From CAVSRC01 sp963785065 (GTDB taxonomy: Bacteria > Pseudomonadota > Alphaproteobacteria > Rhizobiales > Kaistiaceae): a stretch of DNA of 64,000 nt. Each line of letters opens with the position of its first letter. Position 1 is the stretch's first letter. A program made the position numbers and the translations under genes. The stretch spans positions 620,001 to 684,000 of the forward strand of contig CAWATX010000004.1 of assembly GCA_963785065.1 (NCBI GenBank). The letters run 5' to 3'. Below are positions 1-8,187 of this stretch, in pieces. The notes under the pieces were generated by a model, which saw only the letters and a list, made by a program, of their open reading frames with translations, did no database searches and had not been told where the DNA came from.

Positions 1-811
1 CGATGACCTTGGCGCAGGTCGCGCGAAAATAGGCGTCGTCACGAACCGAGGCCGCCGCCCCCGCCTGGGCGATGCGGCCGAGCGGATAGGAATTGAAGCT
101 GTCCTTCACCCGGCGGAGCGCCTCGATCAGGCCAACGTCGCCGAGCGCATAGCCTACCCGCAGGCCGGCGAGCGCCCGCGACTTCGACATCGTCTGCACG
201 ACCAGCAGGTTCGGATGATCGGCAATCAGCGGCGCCGCGCTCTCGCCGCCGAAATCGACATAGGCCTCGTCGACCAGCACCGGGATCTCGGGATGATCGT
301 CGAGCAACCGGGCGATCGCTGCGCGCGACAAGGCAACGCCGGTCGGCGCGTTGGGATTGGCGATGACGATCGCCCCCGCGGCGCGGCGATAATCCTCGAC
401 GCGGATGCGCATGTCGCCGTCCAGCGGCACGGTCTCACAGGCGATGCCGAACAGCTCGGCCCACACCGGATAGAAGCTGTAGGTGACGTCGGGAAACAGC
501 AGGGGTTTCGGCTGCTTGAGGAGCGCAACGAAGGCATGCGCCAGCACCTCATCCGACCCGTTGCCAACGAAGACCTGTTCGGCGTTGACGCCGTGATGGG
601 CAGCAAGCACCTCGCGAAGTTCCATCGCCTCGGGATCGGGATAAAGCCGCAAGCTGTCGGTGACGGCGGCCTGCATGGCCTCCAGCGCGCGCGGCGAAGG
701 GCCGAAGGGGCTCTCATTGGTGTTGAGCTTCACCAGATTGGCGATGCGCGGCTGCTCGCCGGGCACATAGGGCGAAAGCTCGCGCGCAATCTGGCTCCAG
801 AACGGGTTCAT
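1..811 (-). CDS. hisC: Histidinol-phosphate aminotransferase, 3' part outside window
   Basis: PLP-dependent aminotransferase of the HisC family, which in histidine synthesis converts imidazole-acetol phosphate to histidinol phosphate using glutamate. Reading from the ATG at 809-811, 270 residues are visible before the window edge. They contain LNTNESPFGPSP (about 29-40), NPNAPTG (152-158), VDEAY (180-184) and the PLP-binding lysine in TMSKSRALAGLRVG (Lys about 210). The family is about 360 residues long, so roughly a quarter is missing. Relatives in this order can also act on aromatic amino acid or cobalamin intermediates, so the substrate is inferred from family resemblance only. holC lies upstream in the same direction after a 183-base gap in which I see no gene. 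Confidence 0.85.
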   Translation of the reverse strand, partial: MNPFWSQIARELSPYVPGEQPRIANLVKLNTNESPFGPSPRALEAMQAAVTDSLRLYPDPEAMELREVLAAHHGVNAEQVFVGNGSDEVLAHAFVALLKQPKPLLFPDVTYSFYPVWAELFGIACETVPLDGDMRIRVEDYRRAAGAIVIANPNAPTGVALSRAAIARLLDDHPEIPVLVDEAYVDFGGESAAPLIADHPNLLVVQTMSKSRALAGLRVGYALGDVGLIEALRRVKDSFNSYPLGRIAQAGAAASVRDDAYFRATCAKVI

Positions 812-994
812 CGAAACGTCCGGTCGAGGCGGAGCGACGGCTTATGCCATCGCAGGGCCGGTTGCGCCAGCCGGGCACCCCTCCTGCACGGCATCAGGAC
901 CGTGGCTCGCCCGCCGGCCGGAAACCCGACGGGACGGGCTCTTTTGCGCCATTGTCGTCGCCGTCGGAATGGTTCTATCCGACCAAGAAGCGCC

Positions 995-1444
995 CTACCC
1001 CTTCTTCTCCCAGCGACCGCTTTCCGACTGCTGCCAGTAGGTGGCCTCGTGGCCCGCACCCTTGGCCGCCTTCCAGGCGGCCCGCGCCAGATCGACGGCG
1101 TCGGGATCGTTGCCGTCGAAGAGCCGTACGACGCGGGCGTAGGCGCCGTAGTCGGCGATGTCGGCGCCATCGGCGAGGAAACGCACCTCGGCTCCGTTGG
1201 GATTGTCGTCGTCAGTCGTCAGCCACACCGGCTGGGTGCCGGCATGGCCGTCCTTGATTGTGCCGTGCGGCAGGAAGCCGTCGTCGCGGAACGTCCACAG
1301 ATGGGCGTCGAGCGCATCGCGCCGCTCCTCCGAGCCGACCTGCACCACCGCCCGCCACTTCCGCTCGAGGCACTTCTCCAGGAGGTCGGGCAGCACCCGC
1401 TCCAGCGGCTGGCTGGTCAGGTGGTAGAAAAGGACGTCGGTCAT
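995..1444 (-). CDS. holC: DNA polymerase III chi subunit
   Basis: HolC, the accessory chi subunit of the replicative polymerase clamp loader, which in characterised bacteria links it to single-strand binding protein. The 149-residue product has the chi pattern: FYHLTSQPLE near the N-terminus, EKCLERKWRAVVQ, then FLPHGTIKDGHAGTQPVWLT, in which the buried His/Gly stretch is typical, and a C-terminal YWQQSESGRWEKKG tail. Length matches the family. The start ATG at 1442-1444 overlaps the stop of the upstream small gene as ATGA, so the two are probably translationally coupled. pepA lies further upstream in the same direction, a common alphaproteobacterial arrangement (pepA-holC). Confidence 0.85.
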   Translation of the reverse strand: MTDVLFYHLTSQPLERVLPDLLEKCLERKWRAVVQVGSEERRDALDAHLWTFRDDGFLPHGTIKDGHAGTQPVWLTTDDDNPNGAEVRFLADGADIADYGAYARVVRLFDGNDPDAVDLARAAWKAAKGAGHEATYWQQSESGRWEKKG

Positions 1445-1698
1445 GTCGGCCGCCGGCAGTGAACCGTCGTTTCGCCCGGGCACAGGAACAGCGCTTCCAT
1501 GTCCGCCTCGCAGGCGCATTCGGCCGCCTCGGCCTCGCGCAGCCCCTGCTCGATGGCGACCCATTCCTCGTCCGTCAGGCAACAGACCGCGCCGTCCTCG
1601 CCCTCCATGGCCAGCAGCATCTCGGCCGCGGCCTCCTGGCGGTCCGGCGGCCACTTCAGCACACGGTCGAGCACCTTCCTGACATTGTGCCTGGTCAT
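1441..1698 (-). CDS. Small antitoxin-like protein coupled to holC
   Basis: An 85-residue acidic protein between pepA and holC. It opens with VRKVLDRVLKWPPDRQEAA and continues with LTDEEWVAIEQGLREAE and EADMEALF. This layout, a short helix ending in PPDRQ or PEERQ and then a D/E-rich stretch ending in VxALF, resembles small antitoxin-like proteins that precede RelE/ParE toxins in Rhizobiales. No toxin gene follows here. Instead the stop overlaps the holC start (ATGA). The last 15 residues, after EALFLCPGE, look unlike the rest and may be a frayed end. The family assignment is by pattern memory only. It could equally be an unrelated small protein tied to holC. Confidence 0.55.
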   Translation of the reverse strand: MTRHNVRKVLDRVLKWPPDRQEAAAEMLLAMEGEDGAVCCLTDEEWVAIEQGLREAEAAECACEADMEALFLCPGETTVHCRRPT

Positions 1699-1730
1699 GA
1701 TCCCAATCTAGCGCCGCGGCCGGCCGCTCG

Positions 1731-3227
1731 TCACCGCTCGTATTTGTCGGCGACCAGCCGGTCGAGCAGGCGGACGCCCCAGCCCGACGCCCAGGAGCGG
1801 TTCACCTCGGTCTGCGGCGAACCGAAGCCAGTGCCGGCGATATCGAGATGGACCCAGGGCGTGTCCTTGACGAAGCGCTTGATGAAATGGGCGGCGGTGA
1901 TCGAGCCGGCGTCGCGGCCGCCGGTGTTCTTGACGTTGGCGAACTTGGAATTGATCTGCTTGTCGTATTCCTTGGCGAGCGGCATGCGCCAGACGCGCTC
2001 GCCGGTCACCTCGCCGGCGGCCGACAGTGCTGCGGCGAGCCCATCCTCGGTGGCATACATGCCGGCATAATGGTGGCCGAGCGCGATGATGACGGCGCCG
2101 GTCAGCGTCGCCAGATCGATCATGAACTTCGGCTGGAAGCGTTCCTCGGTATAGGCGACGGCGTCGGCGAGAACGAGCCGCCCTTCGGCGTCGGTGTTGA
2201 TGACCTCGATGGTGCGTCCGGTCATGGCGGTGACGATGTCGCCGGGCCGCTGGGCGGCGCCGTCGGGCATGTTCTCGACCACGCCGATGACGCCGATCGC
2301 GTTGACCTTGGCCTTGCGCCCGGCGAGCGCGCGCATGAGCCCGGTAACAGCGGCTGCGCCGGCCATGTCGCCCTTCATGTCCTCCATGCCGCCGGCTGGC
2401 TTGATCGAGATGCCGCCGGTATCGAAGACGACGCCCTTGCCGACGAAGGCAACCGGCTGGTCTTTGGCGCGGCCGCCGTTCCAGCGCATCACCACCAGAC
2501 GCGGCGGGCGGGCCGAGCCCTGGGCGACGCCGAGGAGCGCGCGCATGCCGCGCTTCTTCATCTCCGTCTCGGTGAGCACATCGACCTCGACGCCAAGTTC
2601 CTTCAGGCCCTTCGCGCGTTCGGCGAATTCGACCGGCCCGAGCACGTTCGCCGGCTCGTTGACGAGGTCGCGCGCCATCAGCACGCCCCCGGCAATGGCG
2701 CTCTTTGCGGTCCACGCCGAGCGAACGCCGGCGAGGTCGGCGACCTCAAGCGTCATCTCGACCGGCTGCTTGCGGGCGCCGCCGTCATTGTCCTCCCCGT
2801 CGGTCTTGTAGTTGTCGAAAGCATAGGCGCGCAGCTTCGCGCCGAGCGCAAAATCAGCCGCCGCGGCCTTGGGCGTGCGCCGGCCGTCGGGCCGCTCGAA
2901 AAGAACGGTCACCGCCTTGGACTTGCCGAGGGCGCCGGCCGCGACACCGCCGAGATCGACCCAGTCCTTCTCGCCGATCTCAGCCGGCGCGCCGGTGCCA
3001 ACCAGAATCAGCCGGTCGAAATCGGCCCCGGCAGGCGCCAGCAGGTCGAGGACGGACTTCGTCCTGCCGGAAAAACCCGCCGCTGCAGCGGCGCGCGCGA
3101 TCGGGGCTTCAAGCCCGAGGCCGCGCGCGCGGGGACCGAGCGCAAGGTCCGGGCCGGCCAGGGCGACGACGGTGCCGGCCAGCTTGCGGCCCGGCTTGGC
3201 GAATTGAATGCTGATGAGATCGGTCAT
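1731..3227 (-). CDS. pepA: Leucyl aminopeptidase
   Basis: M17-family cytosolic leucyl aminopeptidase of 498 residues, a two-metal hexameric enzyme that removes N-terminal residues from peptides. The C-terminal catalytic half carries FVGKGVVFDTGGISIKP with the metal/catalytic lysine and aspartate, MKGDMAGAAAV, and the family signature NTDAEGRLVLADA at about 344-356. The N-terminal half is the usual divergent macro-like domain. I start it at the ATG at 3225-3227 (MTDLISIQF). Longer in-frame extensions run into the lptF promoter region and look non-coding. It is divergent from lptF with 157 bases between the starts. A terminator-like hairpin lies in its leader (separate entry). Confidence 0.93.
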   Translation of the reverse strand: MTDLISIQFAKPGRKLAGTVVALAGPDLALGPRARGLGLEAPIARAAAAAGFSGRTKSVLDLLAPAGADFDRLILVGTGAPAEIGEKDWVDLGGVAAGALGKSKAVTVLFERPDGRRTPKAAAADFALGAKLRAYAFDNYKTDGEDNDGGARKQPVEMTLEVADLAGVRSAWTAKSAIAGGVLMARDLVNEPANVLGPVEFAERAKGLKELGVEVDVLTETEMKKRGMRALLGVAQGSARPPRLVVMRWNGGRAKDQPVAFVGKGVVFDTGGISIKPAGGMEDMKGDMAGAAAVTGLMRALAGRKAKVNAIGVIGVVENMPDGAAQRPGDIVTAMTGRTIEVINTDAEGRLVLADAVAYTEERFQPKFMIDLATLTGAVIIALGHHYAGMYATEDGLAAALSAAGEVTGERVWRMPLAKEYDKQINSKFANVKNTGGRDAGSITAAHFIKRFVKDTPWVHLDIAGTGFGSPQTEVNRSWASGWGVRLLDRLVADKYER

Positions 3228-3244
3228 GGCGGGGCTGAGCTCAC

Positions 3245-3264
3245 AAAAAAGGCGGATTTCCGCC
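3245..3264 (-). terminator. Terminator-like hairpin in the pepA leader
   Basis: On the minus strand the order is GGCGG-AAAT-CCGCC followed by TTTTTT, the layout of an intrinsic terminator with a short stem. It ends 18 bases before the pepA ATG. No minus-strand gene lies immediately upstream, because lptF runs the other way. So it either attenuates pepA transcription or limits read-through from a distant start. The stem is only five pairs with a four-base loop, so its strength is uncertain. Confidence 0.4.
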
Positions 3265-3324
3265 GCCAAGATAACAGACCTCGCGCCGCCGGGCAGATTT
3301 TCTCGGTTGCGCGCCATTGGGCGG

Positions 3325-3352
3325 TTGCGCAATGCAGCAATCCCACCATAAT
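3325..3352 (+). promoter_or_regulatory. Candidate sigma70-type promoter of lptF
   Basis: TTGCGC (3325-3330) and CATAAT (3347-3352) are separated by 16 bases and lie 33 bases before the lptF ATG. This is a fair match to a housekeeping promoter in otherwise GC-rich sequence. It would drive the lptF-lptG-lptD run. It is a visual match only. Confidence 0.35.
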
Positions 3353-3384
3353 CGCCGCCGGCGACACCGGGCCCGAAGGCGCGC

Positions 3385-4572
3385 ATGAGACTTCTAGAGC
3401 GCTATATGTTCGTGAGGATGGTCCGGGCCACGACGATGATCTTCGTGGCGCTGGGGACCATGGTGTGGCTGTCGCAGGCGCTGCGCCAGTTCGATCTGGT
3501 CACTGCGAACGGCCAGACCGTGTGGACCTTCTTCTACGTCTCGGCGCTGCTGGTGCCGGCGCTGGTGACGGTGGTGCTGCCGGTCGCTCTGCTGATCGCC
3601 GTGATCTACACCTTCACCCAGCTCAACGGCGATTCGGAGCTGGTGGTCATCAATGCCAGCGGCGCGGGACAGCTCACCGTGCTGCGCCCGGTGCTGCTGG
3701 TCGGGTTCATCGTCACCCTCCTGGTCGCTGCCATGTCGCTCTATTTCGCGCCGCTGTCGCTGCGCGCGTGGCAGGTATTGCTCACCAATGTGCGCGGCGA
3801 CATGCTGACCTCGGTGCTGCAGCCTGGGCAGTTCATGCAGCCGGCCCCCAAGCTCACCATACACATCCGCAGCCGCGACCCGGACGGCACGCTGCATGGC
3901 GTCTTCGTCGCCGATGATCGCGAACCGGGGCAAACCTCGACCTATCTGGCCGAACGTGGCGCCGTTATCGACAATGCGCTCGGCGTGTTCATGATCATGA
4001 ACAACGGCACGATCCAGCAGCGCACCACGGCCGATCAGTCGATCTCGATGATCGAGTTTTCGTCCTACGCCTTCGACCTGTCCTCGTTCACCAGCCGCAG
4101 CGGGACGCCGCAGCTTCATCCCGCCGAGCGCGACACCGGGTACCTGTTCAATCCCGATCCCGAGGACAGCTATTACCGAAAATATCCCGGGAAATACCGG
4201 TCAGAACTGCACAATCGCCTGTCCTCGCCGCTCTACGGCCTGCTCTTCGCCGTGCTGCCGCTGGTCTTCCTCGGCCAGGCCGCATCACCGCGACGTAGCC
4301 GCGCGGCGAACGTGACCATGGCGGTGATCATCACCACCACCCTGCGCGCGCTCGGCGTCTTCCTGCCCAACCTTGCCGAATCAAGCACGCTTGCCGTGTG
4401 GCTGCTCTACGCCATTCCGCTGGGCGGCGTGCTTCTGGGCTGCTTCCTGATTCTGACCGGTCGCCAGTTGCAGCCGCCGGAAGCGATCGTCGCCTTTGCC
4501 GAGGCGGTGTTCGCGCGCACCAGTGGCATGCTGAGCAACCAAAAAGCGGCGCCGGCCGGAGGGGCCCAGTAG
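3385..4572 (+). CDS. lptF: LPS export permease LptF
   Basis: A 395-residue inner-membrane permease of the YjgP/YjgQ family. With LptG and the LptB ATPase it extracts lipopolysaccharide from the inner membrane and feeds it to the Lpt bridge. The N-terminus RLLERYMFVRMVRATTMIF is the family opening. Three membrane segments follow in the first about 120 residues, then a periplasmic jellyroll-like middle (about 130-265), and three more segments at the end (SPLYGLLFAVLPLVFLG onward). It starts 7 bases before the next gene in the run with lptG, which supports the pairing. LptF and LptG are similar, so the F/G label rests on gene order and the first-gene position. Confidence 0.9.
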   Translation: MRLLERYMFVRMVRATTMIFVALGTMVWLSQALRQFDLVTANGQTVWTFFYVSALLVPALVTVVLPVALLIAVIYTFTQLNGDSELVVINASGAGQLTVLRPVLLVGFIVTLLVAAMSLYFAPLSLRAWQVLLTNVRGDMLTSVLQPGQFMQPAPKLTIHIRSRDPDGTLHGVFVADDREPGQTSTYLAERGAVIDNALGVFMIMNNGTIQQRTTADQSISMIEFSSYAFDLSSFTSRSGTPQLHPAERDTGYLFNPDPEDSYYRKYPGKYRSELHNRLSSPLYGLLFAVLPLVFLGQAASPRRSRAANVTMAVIITTTLRALGVFLPNLAESSTLAVWLLYAIPLGGVLLGCFLILTGRQLQPPEAIVAFAEAVFARTSGMLSNQKAAPAGGAQ

Positions 4573-4579
4573 ACCAGCC

Positions 4580-5671
4580 ATGCTTGGCCGTACCCTCTCG
4601 CTCTATTTCGCCCGCCATTTCGCCAAGATGGTCCTGTCCATCTTCGCGCTGGGCTTCCTGCTGATCACCGCCATCACCTATATCGAGTTCTTCAATCGCG
4701 CCTTCAAAGGCGACTATGTCGGCGGCTTCACGCTGGCGCTGGTTGCCCTCTTCCGTGTGCCGAGCGTGACCGAGGATGCGCTGCCGTTTGCCGTCCTCTA
4801 CGGCTCGATCGCCGCGTTCGTCATCGCCAACCGCCGGCTGGAAGTGGTGGTGGCGCGGGCCGCGGGCGTGTCCGCCATGCAGTTTCTGCTGCCCGCCTGC
4901 GTGGTCGGTCTGCTCATCGGCATCGTCGGCACCACTCTCTACAACCCAATGGCGGCCAACCTGCTCAATCTGTCGAACGAGCTCACCACTCAGGTGCTGC
5001 CCTCGGGCCATCGGCCGACCGCGACTCACACCGGCCCGGTCTGGGTGCGCCAGGCCACCGGCGACCACGAATCGATCGTCGGTGCGCCGCAGTCCTTCGA
5101 TGACGGGCTCGGCTTGATCGGTGTGACCGCCTACGTTTTCGACCCGAACGGGAAGTTCAGGGAGCGAATCGACGCAGACCGGGGTCATTACGAGCCGGGC
5201 GCCTGGCGGCTGGAGAAGGCTGTGGTGACCACCCCCAACGCCACCCCGCGCAAGGTGGCGGTCTACGAGCTGCCGACAAATCTGACCGAAGGTGAGGTTA
5301 AGAGAACCTTCCTACAGCTTGATTCTGTGTCGTTTTGGGCTCTTCCCGGCCTGGTCGCTTCGGCGCAGCGGGCCGGTGTGCCGGGCGACCGGTTTCTGCT
5401 ACAATACAATGTGCTGTTGTCACGACCGATCCTGCTCCTTGCCATGGTGCTGATCGCAGCCAATGTTTCGTTGCGATTCTCCCGTTCTCGGGACGTCGGA
5501 TGGATGATTATCACTGGCGTAGGCGTGGGCTTCATGCTTTATGTTCTCATGAAGATTGCGTGGGATTTGGGCAGTGGTGGAATCGTGCCTCCGCCACTGG
5601 CCGCGTGGTTGCCGGCGGGTGTGGCAACCTTGTTCGGTATAACTGTGCTGTTGCATCTGGAGGATGGATGA
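4580..5671 (+). CDS. lptG: LPS export permease LptG
   Basis: The 363-residue partner of LptF in the inner-membrane LPS transporter. It opens with LGRTLSLYFARHFAKMVLSIF, has paired N-terminal helices and the coupling-helix region NRRLEVVVARAAGVS (about 79-93), then a periplasmic middle domain, and ends with transmembrane segments including RPILLLAMVLIAANVSLRFSR and a final leucine-rich helix. The ATG follows the lptF stop by 7 bases. Its stop overlaps the lptD start (ATGA at 5668-5671), so export permease and outer-membrane translocon are made from one transcript. Confidence 0.9.
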   Translation: MLGRTLSLYFARHFAKMVLSIFALGFLLITAITYIEFFNRAFKGDYVGGFTLALVALFRVPSVTEDALPFAVLYGSIAAFVIANRRLEVVVARAAGVSAMQFLLPACVVGLLIGIVGTTLYNPMAANLLNLSNELTTQVLPSGHRPTATHTGPVWVRQATGDHESIVGAPQSFDDGLGLIGVTAYVFDPNGKFRERIDADRGHYEPGAWRLEKAVVTTPNATPRKVAVYELPTNLTEGEVKRTFLQLDSVSFWALPGLVASAQRAGVPGDRFLLQYNVLLSRPILLLAMVLIAANVSLRFSRSRDVGWMIITGVGVGFMLYVLMKIAWDLGSGGIVPPPLAAWLPAGVATLFGITVLLHLEDG

Positions 5672-8049
5672 TCGGGGCGGCGGCGGGCGTCGCTGTAGGG
5701 GGACGAACCGGCCGGATTACCGGCCGGGGCCTGATGCGCATCGCACTGGCTGCGGTGTTGCTGGGCCTCGTCGCGCCTACGGTCGGTCACGCGGCTGTCG
5801 GGGACGGGATGATGGTCTCGCAACCCTCGGTCTCCGCCGGGCAGCGCATGCTCGTCGAGTCCGACCAGCTGGTCTATGACTACGATCACAACGCTGTCTC
5901 TGCCGTTGGCAATGTGAAGATCTACTACGGCGGCTACACGCTCGAGGCCGAGAAGGTCACCTACAACAAGACCAGCGGCCGCCTGTATGCCTATGGCCAT
6001 GTGAAGCTGGTCGATCCGACGGGAACGGCCTTCTACAGCGACTATCTCGACATCACAGACGACTTCCGCGATGGCTTCGTCGAGTCGCTGAGGGTGGACA
6101 GCGCGCAGCACACGCATTTTGGCGCGCAAAGCGCTCAGCACACTGCCGACGAGACGACGTTCACCGACGGCAGCTACACCGCCTGCGAACCGTGCAGGGA
6201 CCACCCCGAAAAGCCGCCGCTGTGGAACGTGCGGGCCGCCAAGATCGTGATCGACCAGAAGGAGCACATGGTCTACTTCACGAATGCGCGGTTCGAGTTC
6301 ATGGGCCTGCCGATCGCCTGGACGCCTTATTTCGCGACGCCGGACCCGACCGTGAAGCGCAAATCTGGCTTCCTGGCGCCCAATTTCGGCTACGCCGAAA
6401 AGCTCGGCTTCTTCGCGTCCGCGCCCTATTACTGGACGATCGCGCCCAATATGGACGTCACGTTCACGCCGAGCTACCTCACCCGCCAGGGGTTCCTTGG
6501 GCAGCTCGAATTTCGACACCGCCTGTCGAACGGCCAATACTCGATCGAGTTGGCCGGTATCCGCCAGAGCGACCCGAGCGCCTTTACCGGCACGTCCGGC
6601 ACACAGACCTTCCGCGGCGGTGCCCGAACCAGTGGCCAGTTCAGCCTGACCAAGGACTGGACCTTCGGCTGGGACGGGACGCTGCTCTCCGACCGGACCT
6701 TCACGCGCGACTACGGCGTCATCAACCAGGATGTTTCGGGAACGACCTCCACCGTCTATTTGACTGGGTTGAAGGATCGCAACTTCTTCGAGGCCCGTGC
6801 ATCGTCCTATCAGGTTCTCACGGCATCGACCGACGCCACCTTTACTCAGGGCCGCCAGGCGATGGCGGTGCCGGAGATAGACAGCAAGAGATACGTCGAT
6901 CACCCGCTGTTCGGCGGCGAGCTGTCGTTTACCTCCAATCTGACGACTCTCACCCGCAGCGAAGATGACTGGCTCGCCAAATACCTCAGTGGCGGCGTCG
7001 CCAACACATTCGACAGCGGCACGGCGGGCACGTTCGTCCGCGCCACCGAACAGGTCGACTGGCAGCGGCGGTTCATCGGGCCCATGGGGCAGGTCATCAC
7101 GCCCTTCGCCTATCTGCGCGGTGACGCCTTCTATCTCGATGGCCAGACGTCGGCGGCAATGGCTGCCGGCCTGACCTCCGATTCCCACGTCTACCGCTTC
7201 ATGCCGGCCGTCGGCATCGACTGGAGCCTGCCGATCCTGGCGCAGGCGCCCCATGTCACCAGCATCATCGAGCCGCGGGCGCAGTTGATTGTGCGGCCGA
7301 ACGAAATGAAGGCCGGTATGCTGCCCAATAACGACGCCCAGAGCCTCGTGTTCGACGCGTCGAACCTGTTCGACCATGACAAGTTCTCGGGCTTCGACCG
7401 TGTCGAGGGCGGCACGCGTCTGAACCTCGGCCTGCACTACAACGGTACGTTCGACAGCGGCGCTTCTCTGGATGCGACCGTCGGTCAGTCGTACCAGCTG
7501 GCCGGCACCAACCCCTATGCGACCCCCGACATTGCTGGCGTCGGCGGAAGCACGTCAGGCCTGTCGAGCGGTCTCGACACGAACATTTCGGACTATGTTG
7601 CCGGCGCTACACTTGATACCGGTCTCGGGCCGACGATCAGTGCCAATGGTCGCTTCGACAACGCCAATTTTGCTGTCAACCGTGCCGAGGTCGAGGCAAC
7701 CGCACCGCTTGGACCGGTCAGCGCTTCGGCCGCCTATCTCTATATGAAGCACAATCGTTACAGCAGCACGCTGGCTTCGGCTTCAGTCGTCCGTGGCGCT
7801 GCCTCGGTCAATCTGACGGAGAACTGGCGTGCGTTCGGCTCGGTGATCTACGACATCGACAAGACCACGATCGCCGGCGACAGCCTTGGCCTGGCCTTCG
7901 ACAACGATTGCCTGACCTTCTCGCTTGCTTACTCCGAGCAGCGCAAGGGCTACACCGACCTGCCAAGCCGCTGGCTCACCTTCCGCTTGCAGCTTCGCAC
8001 CCTGGGCGACACCTCGTATCAGACCAACCTGCCCAGCCCGACGAATTGA
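5668..8049 (+). CDS. lptD: Outer-membrane LPS assembly protein LptD
   Basis: A 793-residue outer-membrane protein that inserts lipopolysaccharide into the outer leaflet together with LptE. A signal peptide (MRIALAAVLLGLVAPTVGHA) begins 22 residues after the ATG that overlaps lptG, so the true start may be the ATG at 5734. An OstA-type beta-jellyroll follows (LVYDYDHNAVSAVGNVKIYY onward, residues about 65-200). After it come a CEPC pair and a long barrel domain rich in aromatic and Asp/Asn turns. LptE is not in this window. Its position between lptG and a surA-like gene is typical of alphaproteobacteria. Confidence 0.9.
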   Translation: MIGAAAGVAVGGRTGRITGRGLMRIALAAVLLGLVAPTVGHAAVGDGMMVSQPSVSAGQRMLVESDQLVYDYDHNAVSAVGNVKIYYGGYTLEAEKVTYNKTSGRLYAYGHVKLVDPTGTAFYSDYLDITDDFRDGFVESLRVDSAQHTHFGAQSAQHTADETTFTDGSYTACEPCRDHPEKPPLWNVRAAKIVIDQKEHMVYFTNARFEFMGLPIAWTPYFATPDPTVKRKSGFLAPNFGYAEKLGFFASAPYYWTIAPNMDVTFTPSYLTRQGFLGQLEFRHRLSNGQYSIELAGIRQSDPSAFTGTSGTQTFRGGARTSGQFSLTKDWTFGWDGTLLSDRTFTRDYGVINQDVSGTTSTVYLTGLKDRNFFEARASSYQVLTASTDATFTQGRQAMAVPEIDSKRYVDHPLFGGELSFTSNLTTLTRSEDDWLAKYLSGGVANTFDSGTAGTFVRATEQVDWQRRFIGPMGQVITPFAYLRGDAFYLDGQTSAAMAAGLTSDSHVYRFMPAVGIDWSLPILAQAPHVTSIIEPRAQLIVRPNEMKAGMLPNNDAQSLVFDASNLFDHDKFSGFDRVEGGTRLNLGLHYNGTFDSGASLDATVGQSYQLAGTNPYATPDIAGVGGSTSGLSSGLDTNISDYVAGATLDTGLGPTISANGRFDNANFAVNRAEVEATAPLGPVSASAAYLYMKHNRYSSTLASASVVRGAASVNLTENWRAFGSVIYDIDKTTIAGDSLGLAFDNDCLTFSLAYSEQRKGYTDLPSRWLTFRLQLRTLGDTSYQTNLPSPTN

Positions 8050-8187
8050 CGGTTTGCCCGGTGTCAGGACCCTCTTTTTGCCCGATTTGGCGCAATGATG
8101 CGGCCATGCTGCATGTGGCGGACCTGATTTGATGATTTGCCGCCTCACTGCCAATCGTTGCCGCAGGCTGGCGCCGATTTTCGAGGA

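Noticed and set aside
1848..3917. A 689-codon plus-strand frame across pepA and lptF
   Set aside because: It runs antisense through all of pepA and out of frame into lptF, both of which have clear catalytic or membrane signatures.
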